The notes under the pieces: model-generated
What the model saw: the letters and a program-made list of their open reading frames with translations, nothing else
Database searches by the model: none
What the model was told of the DNA's origin: nothing
Source of the DNA: Pontederia crassipes
Taxonomy: Eukaryota > Streptophyta > Magnoliopsida > Commelinales > Pontederiaceae
Direction: 5' to 3'
Assembly: GCA_030549335.1 (NCBI GenBank)
Contig: JAUKPH010000018.1
Coordinates: 1,426,001-1,490,000 of the forward strand
DNA length: 64,000 nt
Shown here: in pieces, positions 1 to 13,100 of the stretch
How the letters are laid out: every line of letters starts with the position of its first letter
How positions within the stretch are numbered: the first letter of the stretch is position 1
Made by a program: the position numbers and the translations under genes

Positions 1-763
1 TCCCCCCCCCCATCCCCCATAGGCTGAAGCGCCTGACTATGTAGGGAAATTCTTTTGAAGCATCTGACTATGTAGGGGACCAACTGAGTTCAGATTCAAA
101 ACATTATTAACAAATCTTTACCAACCCGTCCAAAGATGAAACAAACACATAAGAAAAAGAACAAATTTCATTTTTTTCCCAAATGAGACAACAACCACAC
201 CATATTTTGGTCACAGCATTGGCAGCAGAGGCGCGCCTGGCCTCTACCCTCGCCCTTTGAGGAGTAGGAGGACGAGAAGGCATGGAGAGCGATGGATGCG
301 ACAGAATGTTGAGAAACATGAGCTCACATATGTTTCGCCGGAAGAGAACAAAAATAGAAGGCCGCAGGAATGTGAGGAAGAAGAAGAAGAAGAAGAAGAG
401 TAAAAAATGATTTTCTATTTCATCGTATAATGTTATTACCACGGACAAATTTATAAGAGAGCTACAATGAGAAAAAAACACAAAACGCGATTAACAATAG
501 AAACATCTTCATCTTCATGTCATGAGTTCATCCAGTCGACGATGCCACGAACACAGACATGGAAGAGGAAGACGAAGACGGGCTCCAACTCCTCTCAACC
601 ACGCGATAGGAAGCTACTACCTAACATTAATAGGATATTTTTTCATTAGGATTAATTTCTTTAGTTTTACTATCATTTGTTTGAATTTACACACTTGGAT
701 TTTTTTTAATGATAATTAATCTTTTTTAATACTCACTTGGAACCTCAATATAAAAAGTCTAAT
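1..763. other. Non-coding flank, no gene recognised
   Basis: AT-rich sequence with a C-run at the left edge and a short GAA-rich purine tract near 379-400. The short open frames here have no recognisable domain or plant-like composition, so I see no supportable gene. Confidence 0.4.
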
Positions 764-772
764 TTGGCAATC

Positions 773-1462
773 TAAGGGTATTCACCCGACCGTTGAACAA
801 ATCCAACCCGGTCGGGTCATCGGGCCGGATTTCCCTTTTTTTCTCTATGACCCGACCTTATCCGTCCTGACCTTTTTTTCTCATTTTATTTTTAATATAA
901 AAAACATTTATTATTTTATTTTTAATACTAATAAAATATTTTTAAATATCAAAACATATTTTTTGAAATATTTATATATTTTCTACATTTAAAATATTTT
1001 ATTTTATATTATTTCCAAATTTTAATTATATAAAACTATTAAATTAGCAAAAAATTTATTTAAATTTTAAAAAACAAATTGGGTCATCGGATCAGGTCGA
1101 ATCATTGGGTTCACCGGGTCAACCCGACCCGACCAAGTTTGGCTAGGTCGGATCGTGTTTCCTTTTTTTTTCCTATGACCCGACACAACTCAACCCAGGT
1201 CGGGTCAGGTGGTCGGGTCAGTGGTCGGATAACCCGACCATCATTATTCTTTTTTATTTTTTATTTTTTAATATTAAAAACATTTATTAGTTTATTTTTA
1301 ATGCTAAATAAAATATTTTTTAAATACGAAAACATATTGTTTAAATATTTATATATTTTTCTACATTTAAAATAGTTTATTTTATATTATTTTCAATTTT
1401 TAATGATATAAAGGATGGATCATCGAGTTCACCGGGTCGATCCGACCCGGTGAACACTCCTA
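773..1462. mobile_element. hAT-like non-autonomous element (MITE) with internal tandem duplication
   Basis: The left end reads TAAGGGTATTCACCCGACC, and the right end read in reverse is TAGGAGTGTTCACCGGGTC, giving imperfect terminal inverted repeats. TTGGCAAT occurs at 764-771 and 1463-1470, an 8-bp target-site duplication with one stray base on the left. The TAGGGGTG-type end and 8-bp TSD fit the hAT superfamily. Inside, an AT-rich block of about 300 bp is present twice in direct orientation (roughly 835-1050 and 1160-1410), each copy preceded by a GGTCGGGT-rich stretch. There is no transposase ORF. Confidence 0.72.
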
Positions 1463-1470
1463 TTGGCAAT

Positions 1471-2804
1471 AACTCTACTAATTAATTATGTCAATCAAAC
1501 TTGATTAAATTAAATTTCTTTTAATAATTGTTTGAAGCAAATATTTTTAATGATTGACTCCTCCAAGTGATCTATTAGAAATTTAATCTCCTCGAATAAT
1601 TAGATCGTAGTTGAACTTGGAAATTATCACCACGACGCTCATTTCAACAATAGTTCGCCGGCATCTTCGATTTGGCTGTCGATTCGAGAACTCAACGGAG
1701 CTCTCTTGTCAATTAGTTTACCTTTTAGATCGAACGGTCAAGATATGTTCTTGTATTTTGATCGACGAGTGACTACCGTCCGATCGTATGATGGCTTCTG
1801 CAACACGGGCAGGCAATTCAAGTCTAATTAACTAACTAGGCAATAAATAATTTATGATATTTATTATTAAGTCTCCTTATAAAAGAATTTATTATATATT
1901 ATTTTATTAATTTAATATAAGCTTATAATTTTGTATTTTAAAAAGAATTATATATTTCGATAGAAGTTTTCATATTTCTATATCATATATATTTTGAAAA
2001 TATAATTTTAGTACTTCTTATTATTAAAATATAAGTACCATTTTGATAACATAAAACAATACAGCATTTCAGAAAATATCTTATAAATTTGAAAAATACA
2101 ATATATTAGTTAAGTTTACATTTTAAAATATCTTAAATAAGTATAAGAATATTTTTGTCTTTCATAATATTAGAGTAACCATTCTACTTAATTCACATTT
2201 AGAGATCTGTCTCGGAAAAGTATATTACAATTTTGCTATCAATTGATAAAAGAATAATTAAGAAATATTTTATCTAGAAAATATTATATATATAGAAGAA
2301 AATAAGATTTATCTTTTCACTATTATTATATATATTCGGTATCCACCTATCCGAAAGAAGAGAAATGGAAGTTGTTTTAATTCACATTTATTTTTTATCC
2401 TAATTTCTCATGAGTCTAATTTTAATTATTGAAGTGAAACGGACTGTTCATATCGATGTTTGCATCACTATATTCAACGTCTATACAATCTAAACATTTT
2501 ATTATCATTGATTCACCTTGTCATTGTATAGATAGATAGATAGATTAAAGTTTTGGATCCGTCTATTTAAGCAAAGTTTTAATATCCTATAAAATTATAT
2601 TTTAATGATACAAAATTCGAAAGTTTAAAATTATATGCTGAAAAAGTTTAAATAAAAATGAATAACTTTATACACTAAATTTTAATTAAATAATTGATTA
2701 TGATCTTATTATATTCTAAATGAATGGTGAATATTAAAATTGTAGAAAATCATATTAGTTATCAATAAAATCTAATATTATCTTATTTGGATAATTATGT
2801 AAAA
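1471..2804. other. AT-rich intergenic DNA
   Basis: I see no gene, RNA or clear element. There is a short (GATA)n run near 2530. The stretch ends at the putative 5' LTR of a copia remnant. Confidence 0.4.
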
Positions 2805-3719
2805 TGTTATGCTTAAAACAGTGCAGGACGGTCAACCTGTCGGTCGAAGCAATGTCGAGACAGTCAGATTGGTCGATCGGTCAATGCATGAGTTGCACAG
2901 ATCGATGTCAAGACTAAACCGGTCGATGCATCGGCCGACTGATCAGCTCAACAAGTGAAAATCAAAATGTCGAGATTTTACCGGTCAATAGTTCGGTCGA
3001 CCGATCAAGCTGACACTGAAAAATCGTTCAACGATCATATAGACCAGTCGACCAATTCATAAGTGCGGTCGACCGGTCTCCGGCACTGATGAACAGTAAT
3101 GGCTAGTTTTGAATGAAAAAATTTCTGATCGAAATTTTCACACATACAAGCCTATAAAAGGAGTGTGAAATATATCCAAGCATTGAAAAAAAAACTTCAA
3201 ATTATTAAAAGAATATCCTTCTCTTGAAGCTATCATTCTAATTTCTCTTATTTCTCTCTTTTCTTCTTGTGAGCATGATATTATAAAAGAGAGAAAAAAT
3301 TGTTCAGAAAAATTGAGAGAGCTCATGTGTAAAAGATGTTTCATATCTTACCTCTTGAGCGAGAAAAAAGATAAGCTTCCTAGGAGAAGAAGTGTGTCTT
3401 ATATCTCGAAGTGGAGAAAAGATGATTGTGTAAATGGCTTTCTTCCTTGCCCCATTTGAAATAAAGGAAGAGTCTTAGTGGAATCTTCGACGGTCCCGAA
3501 GTCGAAGCGAGGATATAGATCAAGGTGTGATCAAACCTCGTCAACAATCACTGTGTCCATGTGTTTGCATTTTCTCTCCCTCTCCTTCTCTATTATGTCT
3601 GTGATATGATTTATTTTGTTTTGCTTTGAAGATTGTTTATATTTTGTGAAATTGATAATTTCATTTTTAAACACCAATTCACCCCCTCCCCCCTCCTCTT
3701 GGTGCGTTGGGATCTTACA
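2805..3719 (+). repeat. Putative 5' LTR of a SIRE-like copia element
   Basis: It directly precedes a degenerate gag. It has a TATA-like box (CCTATAAAAGG, about 3151-3161) in its second half and ends in CA. The next bases, TTAGTATGAGAGCTAGG, look like a decayed methionine-tRNA primer binding site (TGGTATCAGAGC type). The first third contains many GGTCGA and CCGGTCGA repeats. The left boundary at a TG is a guess; no matching 3' LTR was found in the window. Confidence 0.5.
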
Positions 3720-3784
3720 ATTAGTATGAGAGCTAGGTTGCTGTTGTTTTTAAGATTTAATGATTTTTAGAGCTATGGCATCAG

Positions 3785-5000
3785 ATGGATTTAGTTTTTT
3801 CGAAGGATAATCAATTAGTCGTCCTTCGCTTTTTAATGCATCAAATTTTGCATATTGAAAAATTAGAATACAAGCATACATATATTCTTTTGATATTGAC
3901 ATGTGTGATATTGTTGAAAAATGTTATTATTTACATGAAAAATTACCTTCAGAATATACCGAAAAACAAAAACAAATTTCAAATTTTGATTGAAAAGCTA
4001 AAAATATTTGTTATTGTGCTTTGAATTGAATGGAACTTAATCGGACTTGTGAAAGCGCAAATGAGATATGGAAGAAACTCATTATTATTTATGAAGGAAC
4101 GAACAAAATTAAAGAATCTAGATTAAATATTTTAAATCATCAATATGATTCCTTCAAAATACAAGAAAATGACTCCATTAATGGCATGGTTGTAAGATTT
4201 AACGATATTGCAAATGATTTAGCCTCCTTGGATGAGTCAAGAACTAACTCCTAAAAAGTGAAAAAGTCTCTCAGTTCTCTCTCATCCAAATGGCATATAA
4301 AGAGTATCGTTATTGAAAAAAAATTGAATAAGCTGAATTTTGATGAACTTATTGATTCTCTTCTAACCTATGAGATCGCAATTCAAGAAGATGAAAAAGA
4401 AAAAGGCCACAAGAAGAAAACATTAACATTTAAAACAAACGAGAAAAAAAAAGAAGACTCAAGTGAAGAGGAAGTTGACGAAAAAAAGACTCGCACGTTA
4501 CACAAGAAAACTTGACAAATAACACAAGTTGGTAAAATTTAAAGAAAAGTATGAGAAAATAAAAGAGAAGACTATATAAAGAAAGAAACTCAAAAAGAAA
4601 AACCATTTCGAAAGAGGAAGAAGAAAAAATATAAAAGTCAAGTGAAACAAATGACTCAAGCTCTTCTAATAATGAAACATACATATATTTAATGGTACAG
4701 AAAGATGAGATAATCTTTAGCCTTTCAAATTCAAATAATGATTCATCTAACTCTTCCGAAGAAAATATTTCTTTAGAAGTGAATAAAGAATTTTTTCTCC
4801 TATAAAAAAAATATTTTTTACTTAAAAGAAGAAAATAAAAAATTACTACATAAGCTTGAAAATTAAAAGAAAAAAGAATACATATTTTATAAAAAATAAA
4901 AATTTTAAAAATGAAATTGATTTTAAAAGTAGCATATTTAAAAAAAGTAAAGAAAGAAAATACATCTTTCAAAAATATATAAAATAAAGCTATTTTTCAT
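3785..5000 (+). pseudogene. Decayed Ty1/copia gag (SIRE/Maximus-like)
   Basis: Three fragments in succession (about 3785-4024, 4030-4254 and 4258-4515) resemble copia Gag. The middle part has the CESANEIWKKL and YEGTNKIKESR pattern, then a short repetitive serine and glutamate/lysine-rich stretch (LSSLSSKW, EEEVDEKK). In functional Gag this core binds RNA and builds the virus-like particle. Stops and frameshifts separate the pieces, and a convincing zinc knuckle, protease and pol are missing downstream. The 3' part dissolves into A-rich sequence. Confidence 0.65.
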
Positions 5001-7108
5001 GTACGAAAAATAATCATATGAAATACTTCGGACACGAAAAATATATCTAGAGGTGAACGCAAATCGCTATTAGATTTTAGACTAGTATGGTATTTTGATA
5101 GCGAATAATGTTTTTGACAAATATCATAATATTTATATATTCTAAATATAGTAAGTTAATTTATTGTGTAGGTATTATTGCAAGTTGAGTTCCCTTTTCT
5201 TTCATTGTTAACAGAAAAGATAGATAAAAAATTATTAACCATCCAATACTCTTTTTTCCATAGTTTGAGTGGATTTTCTTTGTGTATTATTTTAAAGCGC
5301 CTTCATTAAGTCCATGAATTTTACAGAACATAAGAGAAAATTCAAAGATGCATGGTAATACGCAAATAAGGTTACATTTGCATACAGATAACAGATAATC
5401 CAACCATGGTTCGAACCAATTTAACCAAATTTCAAAGGTTAGGGCGAATGAAATTTTTAATTTTAAAATTTAAACCTCAAACTCTAATTTCATTCGTAGA
5501 GATTCAATTGCATTCTAGTAACTCAAAATTCAACTTTACACTTGAGAGATAATTGTATGTCTTAGTACTTTATAGTCTTTTCATTTAGTTTTCTTCCTTA
5601 ATTTAATGTTCAACTCGTTAAGAGTTAAGCAGAATCGATGCTGCCGATTCTAACATTTCATCAAGATGCTCATCAAGAAAAAACTCCGCACATGAAATAG
5701 GAAGTAACAGTCCAATTCAGAGGATAATATTTTGCTCAATTTTTTCTTTCATTTTACGGATGACTTTTTGATCGAGGCAAATTCTTGCAATGGAAAATGT
5801 AAAGGAATCAAGATCCACACAGCATCCTCATGGTCCAACATAATTTTTTTTCGGAGGCAGCATCACAAAATTCTTCAATTCTTCAACCTCATCAATAAAT
5901 AGCAAATATGGCAATCTGTAACCTGCAATATGTTGTTCACGTCACTTGGTACAGAAGATATTGGAGGGAGTAAAAAAAAGGAATATCCCAGTAATAAACT
6001 GGTATGAATGAGTAATTTATAAAGTTGGCATGAGTGGTAATTTACCAGTAATATTAAACTCAAAATAGCAGATAAATGTTATTTATAAAGTTGACCACTT
6101 CGATTGATTTTCAAATTTGGCACAAGCCGATTTTCTTTCACTACCAAACTTTCAGTTTAACAACGTTATGCAGTCCAAATTCTGTTAAAACCTTTTTTTT
6201 TTTTGAGGGATTCTGTTCAAACTTGTTCCTGTATTTGGAAAGGTATCGGCATGGTATTATTAGTACCAAATGAGTGTTGCGTTTATTACCCAAAACAATG
6301 CGTTATTTCCCTTATTTCTCTTCAGTCTGTTTTAAATGCCGCTCCCTTTCTGATTTGACATAAACTTCTCATTAGCAACAACAGGGATTTAATTCATATG
6401 CAAGCTACCTATCACTCATAAGCACTGCATCCATTTCTCTTATCCCACTAGCCTACATCTGACATAAGCACACTCTTGATTTGATAGTTACATTTCTTCT
6501 CTCTCTAAAGGAAAAAAAAGATGTATTCATTTTCAAACACCATCAATTTCGTTAGTTATTACTAATAATAGATGGCAAAGTTTGGATAGAGGAAGTCGTT
6601 TAACATTGTACATAAGGCTTAATAAGGTCCCTCCAGAATAAAGGTTTGAAAAGGCAATCTTGAGGATAATCCATAAAATATCCTATTTATGATGTATGAA
6701 GCCTTGAATGTTCAAAATATTCCATAAACCGTAATAATCCAAAGGAAAAGGAGCATATTGGATATACCTTAAGTTTTTAATATCAACTTCACACGGAAAT
6801 ACAAAAGATATTGGCCATAGAGTTACTATCTACTCTGAAATTCAAAGGAAAATATGTGCATGTATCATCTTGAATGCCCGCACTGATTTGATTACATTAA
6901 TTGCATGCACCATAACTAAAACATCGATATTTTGTGTTTTAAGCAACAATATTTTGAATCAATATTGGCATATGCAAGAAATGTGCTTTAATTCGTCCAT
7001 ATTAAATTGATTTGTAAATTCCAAATGAAACCTGATATCCAGATATTTCAAATGCATCTAACAACAGTACAAGTGTAACATGGTAAAGTCAGAGGAACCT
7101 GGACTTAC
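5001..7108. other. AT-rich region 3' of the coiled-coil gene
   Basis: No coding region was recognised. Part of the right side should be 3'-UTR of the minus-strand gene whose stop codon is at 7109-7111. One micro-insertion of LINE-tail type lies at 6192-6209. No clear polyadenylation signal could be assigned. Confidence 0.35.
6192..6209 (-). mobile_element. Micro-insertion resembling a bare L1 3' tail
   Basis: On the minus strand the 18-bp insert reads CCCTC, a run of twelve A, then G. It is flanked by ATTCTGTTAAAAC (6179-6191) and ATTCTGTTCAAAC (6210-6222), a 13-bp duplication with one mismatch. It matches the CTCTCTCAAAAAA end of the L1 element at 9679-11266. Confidence 0.55.
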
Positions 7109-10100
7109 TTATCTCCTTGAGATCAGCCCAGCACCAGAAGAACTGCAAAAGATCAACAGTACAATGAACATATTTTAAGCTTTAGTATCAAACTCCGCCT
7201 ATATTTTATAGCCGGTCCCAAGCCCGGATAAAGGAGGAGGGTTGTGTTAGGCCCCGACAGCCAGCATAAAATCATGTCGAATCTTATGAACATGGATCAA
7301 CGAATGGCGTCTAATGATCCATGTAGCCGACCCCACCTAGTGGGATAAGGCTTTGTTGTTGTTGTTGTATCAATTATCATTCTCAGTTAACATCAAAATG
7401 TATCTTGCTTGCACAGAAGACAAGAAGAAGAAGTACCTCGTTTGCTGCTTTCCTCCAAAATAATGCTTCCCATTACTCAATTCTTTGATACGTGAAGAGG
7501 ATAAACTTGTATTGTTGAGAGTTGATGTCTCCCCAACTGTCAGATGCATAGATGAATTGCCTGATTTGGTCAAAGATGACGAAGCATTAATTTCTTGGTT
7601 ATTATCTTGTTTATCAGAGATAGCTATATATGCAACTCCCTGAATGATATTAAAGCTCACACCATTTTGTTGCTGGTCTCGTCTTTTTGAAATCTGTGGA
7701 ATGTCACATGAGTCTCTAGAACTAGTCACAGAAATGCCCTCCGTCAAAGAAATACTGTTTGCAACCCTGGACTCCAATAATTGTGGCCTTTTCTGCCGAT
7801 TGATCTGAGCAACAGGGGTCACAGCAACAGATGGCAACAATGATGAATAAGGGGCAGATGATGCTGCGGCGGCCGCAGCAACTTTGGCAGCAGCTGTAGT
7901 TGCAGAAACAATCTCTTGTGCACCTTCACGAAGGTGAATAAAGTCCCCTTCAATTACAAATAGCTGAAGTTGCAAGGTCAGAACCATAATCAAAAGTTCT
8001 TTTTAAAATGTGCAAGAATGCTAAACTTTTTACTACCTCAGGATGATAAGCAACAAAATCATCAAGTTTTCCATAGTGCTTCTTGTAGTCATGCCAGTGA
8101 AGTGGTGCAAGCATTTTTGCAAGCCTGTTTGGTAGCTGAAGGGAACAAAATTTCCAATGTTAAGATGAAATCATTTTAAATTGACAAGAAGCATCAACAT
8201 TAAGAATTGTAATCACCGTTGTGCTGATTCTAATTTTCTTATCCGACCCAGTGGGAATTGCACGAACAATGCAAGCCAAAAGTGATCTTTCATCCAAAAG
8301 GTTAGGATCCATTGATTTTCCAGGTACCAATGTTTTAGGCACTTGAGCATTTGTAACAGTCACTTCAGGACATTTGACATCATTGACAACACCTTCCACC
8401 AGACCAGTGGAATTCACAGTTTGGCTTGAAGACATAATGACATCATGAGTTGACCATTGCTGCCCAGAAGTAAGCACTTGCTCATGTGGATGGTTTGTAG
8501 AAACTAAGATGTCATCCTGAAGATAATAGAAAAGCAAACTCTCTTCAAAAATATAGAAAAGCAAACTATTTGATTTAATATGATTGATGGCCTAATTGTT
8601 CAAATAAGTGTTTAACTTTTATTATTATATATCATTTGATCGTATGGAAGGTAGTATGACAAGAAAAGAAACCTTAAGTTCATTCTTCTGCTCTGCAGGT
8701 TTGAATTCTAGTGCAGAATGGAGAGAATTGATAGTTAGTGCTTGCTGTTGCTCATTGGGTACTGAGTGGTTTGTACCAATTGAGTCGAACACCTGCATCC
8801 ATCAAGAAGTTTGTATAAACATAACCTTCTGTTTGTAATTTCAGATCTAAAAAGTTCAGTTTTCTTTATGAATAACCTCAACTTCTCCGTTTAAACCATT
8901 GGCAGCAGAACTAGATCTTGATTGTTGACTGCTATGAGAGTTAAGATGGTGGACCATACGAGTTTCACTTGATATCCCAAACCCATAGTGGGGAACAGCT
9001 CTCGTAAGATCCTTGCCACTTTGTGGTGACTGGTATGTGCCCTGAGTAGCTTGTGGAACTTCCACTGTAGTCTAAGAGCACAAGAAACCAATGAAATGGT
9101 ATGTCATGCAGCATCAGACTAATGCACATTGTTGCAATTGTCTTTAAGGTGATTTACAAATACCTGTTGTAGTCGCCATTGGTTTTGAAGAGATTGAGGA
9201 ACAGGAGAGTTTGCATCAAATGATTGTTGAACACCTTGTGGATTCCTTACATAAGGATGCAATGCAGTCATCTGACCAGGCAGAAATGTACCCGTACCAA
9301 TTACAGATGATGGAACAGTTGGAACGCCATGAACATGTTCAGTCTGACACATAGGATTTTGTATCAACTAGCAGATAAGTTAAATATAAAGTGACACGCC
9401 GCTAAATCGACATCTTATAAAGTAATATAATACTTTTTTTTTACTTTTAGTACATTATTCTGCCATCGGTACACAGCTGACAGTTTTGTTCTTAAACTCA
9501 ACATGGTTGATTAACAACTTTGGTTAATCATCCTTAACTTCTACAAAAAAAACTCAGCATCGTTACTTTAGCATGATCAAAGGATAACTGCTTTCTTCTA
9601 GAAAAATCATAATGTGGCTCTAAAGTAGCATATGCATCATTCAAAGACCTTTATCTAAGAAAAAATGATAAATCTTGACTTTCATCCCATTTGGCATGGT
9701 CCTAGATGAGGCAGCGCAGTGTGCGAGTGAGCTTCACACCCCTATTGGCACCCTACCGATTACTTATTTGGGGCTTCCACAATCAGACCGCCATATTGGT
9801 TCTCGGGGCTAGACCCCAGTCATTTAGCGCCTTGAGCATAGACTTCATGGCTGGAGTTCGAGACTATTATCGCGTGGAGGACAGCTTATTCTGCTCCGAT
9901 CTATTCTTTCGGCTCTTCCCATCTATTACATGACAGTTTTTCGGATGCCTACCTTGGTTTAGAGACGGATTGATTCACTGAGGAGCAGAATCTTTTGGCA
10001 GGGCTGCAGTTTGGATCTCGAGGTGTTCACCTCGTGGCCTAGCAGAGTGTTTGTCAGCCCACTTCGCAGGGCGGCCTTGGTGTTCGTGATCTTCGTGCTA

Positions 10101-13100
10101 CTAATTGGGCTCTCTTGGCCCGGTAGGTGGGACGGATCATGGGGCCTGATGATACTCTATGGAGGACGGTCTTCTTCGCATGCTATGGGCGCGACCTTTC
10201 ATGGGACTCTAGGCCCTCCCTTCCTCGTGGGGCTTCTTCTTTCTGGCGGGTTGTGGAGGCCACCTTTCCGCGGGTCCGCCCTTTTATGGTGCCTTCTCTT
10301 GGATTTGGGGAGGCTTTCCTCTTTTGGCAACAGGAGTGGCTGCCCGGGGGGAACTCTAGCGACATCTTTCCCTCGTATTCATGCCTTGGCCATGTGTCCT
10401 CATGCGACAGTGGCGGACTCATGCAACAATGGCGGAGACGTGGTCGGAGCCTGGCAGCCTGGCCTCTAGCTCATGAACTCCCCTCTTCAGTTCCCCACTC
10501 TCTGATCAGTGCTTTTCAGAATTCCTGGAGTTATTACAGCAGCTCGCACCCTTCTGGCCAGACCCCTCCAGGTCCGACGGGTGGGTGTGGACCACGGAGG
10601 CCTTCTCAGCGCGCAGCCTATATCCGTTTTCTGCCTACCCTTTCATTCTCATAGTCATTCATGGCAGACTGCAAACTCATTTGGCGCTCCCAGCTGCCTT
10701 TGAAAGTCAAGATTTTTGCTTGGCTTTTGCGGCGCGGTAGACTCCTCACCAAAGTGTATAGGGCGACGTAGGCGCCCCATGCTGACATTTCTTGCCCCAT
10801 GTGTGGTGACGCGGAGGAGGACATTGATCACCTCTTTTTTTATTGCTCGGTCTCCCGGGAGTTTTGGATGCAGATGGACACTTGGGCCACCTTGGGAGCT
10901 TCACCTTCAGCAGCTGATCCCTTTTGGCTTTCACTTCGTGATTTGGCTAGATAGCAGCGATTGAGGTGGAGAGCACTGCTGGCATCTTTTTTGTCCGGTA
11001 CCTGGGCCATTTGGCTTCAGCGTAATCGGATTATTTTTTGTGAAGAGCAGCGCACAGTTGAGAGCATTGTATTTCATGCTTTTCTTCTTCGGGAGTGGGG
11101 CTTTGGTTAGGGACAGTGCAGCCCTCCCCCTCTTTTGCTGCTCTCTTCTTGAGAGCTTCCAGTTGTACATGTTGTTTTTTGCCACAGCTATATATATATA
11201 TATATATATATATCTGGATGACAACTTCAACTTTGGTTGTCATCCTTTTCTCTCTCAAAAAAAAAGATGATAAATCTTGAATAATGAAAAGTAATTATTT
11301 TCATAAAAAACAAAATTCCACTTCAAAGAGATTTTCCAAGGTAATGACAAATACTTCACATATTTCCATCAGTACCACAAAGACTTTCTAATGCAATCTT
11401 AGGAAAATTTATGAAGCAATGGTTACTGGATTTTCTGATAGATCAAAAGAAAAACAATAGCATGTTCTGCAGAATGGAAAGATACCTTTGCAGTTTGATT
11501 GGAAGCTGAAGTATATAATGAAGCTGCGTCCACAATTCCATTAGATGTAAAGACCAAGCTACCATGTGACTTGACATCATTCACATTAATCTGATTGCCA
11601 TTGTTTTGATTATATGAAGAAGAATCTGTCGTGCTCTCATTCGTAAGTTGTCCACTGTCAGTATGTACTCCATTGGATTTCCTTGCCTCATTCAATTCCA
11701 ATTGAAGCTGCTGTATGGTTTGCATATGATGGCGCTCCATTATAACATACTAGATTTGAAGCATGAAGATGATGAATTCAAAGTTAAACCACTCAGAAAA
11801 GAATTAATGAATAAAGGAATAATAAGAGACTTGTTGCAGCCCAGTGGTACACGAGATTAAACCTTCCCAAAAAATATAGCAAAGATATGAAACACAAAAT
11901 CCAACCTGTCGCTGCAGTGCCATCCAATATTGACTAAATTGCTCAGTGCGCTCTCGTAGCTCAGCCTGTATTGTGGATGACTGTAAAGCATCCATTTCTT
12001 GAACACGTTGAATCCAAGCTTGTGCTTCCCTCAATTGTCCATCCTTAAAGAGAATGGCTTCCTGTGCCACTCTATGCTGAAAACATGGATTTATAGTGAT
12101 GTCATTTCATGATCACTATAATTATCCGACTAAAGCATGCACAATAAAAAAGGTCTACACGAACAAAAGGCGGAAACATGTACATTTATGGTGAATAATA
12201 AAAATACAAGCTAGGAAGTCCCCCCCCCAAGCCACTATTTTCCTTCTAGCTTCTAGCAAAACCATGGAAAAAAATAAAGATCCACACTGTGATGATTGCT
12301 GAAGAATTGTACAAGTAATTCAAATATCCAACAAATGTTGGCACAGAGTTATATGGAGGCCTCTGCTCCTGGAAAGAGTTTGTCACATGCCTCAAGGAAC
12401 AATGCCTTTGTGATCTCTTCTCCTTCACCAGCAATTTTCACCCTCTCTGACATGGTCCCATAGCCAAGATTGTAAAATTTGGTGGGAAGACAAAAAGGAT
12501 TGCGGGGGCATGAATCTCATCACAGTGCCTCCCCACTATCACCAAAGCACCTAAAGAAGTCCAGCCACCACGCAACCAAAAAATAGATTATTGTCTTCTT
12601 CAGCCCCGCAAAAAATGCACTGTATCATCCTCTTGCGTTCATCAAAGTCTGCAAGATTTTTTTAAGAGGGGTGTAGAACACTGTAGTACCTTCTCAAATC
12701 ATGTCGATCCGAATGAATCAGTCTTTCCACAGAAGTAAATCTTTGGCTGCTAGGCAAGAGGATAGCAAGTTACAAATTCTGTTTCGGTAGGACATGTATT
12801 TCTATTACTATTAAATTAATAAATGAAAATGAAGTAGTTAATGGTGGGGTTACCATTAACTACTTCATGTCTGCCAAATCAGCTTGCAGTCAATACATGG
12901 TCAGTTGGTCGATTGCTGGCATTCAACAAGTTATAAGCTTGCTGGACAGAAAAGACGCCAGCAGACCAGATCCATCTATCAGGTAGGCAAGGTTGAGAGT
13001 CGCACCCTCCAGTTGCCCAAAAAATCATAAAAAATTGAATATATTGAGGGGAAACAACAACAATATGTTCCCCTTTATTTTCAACCTTTTGAAATGTATT

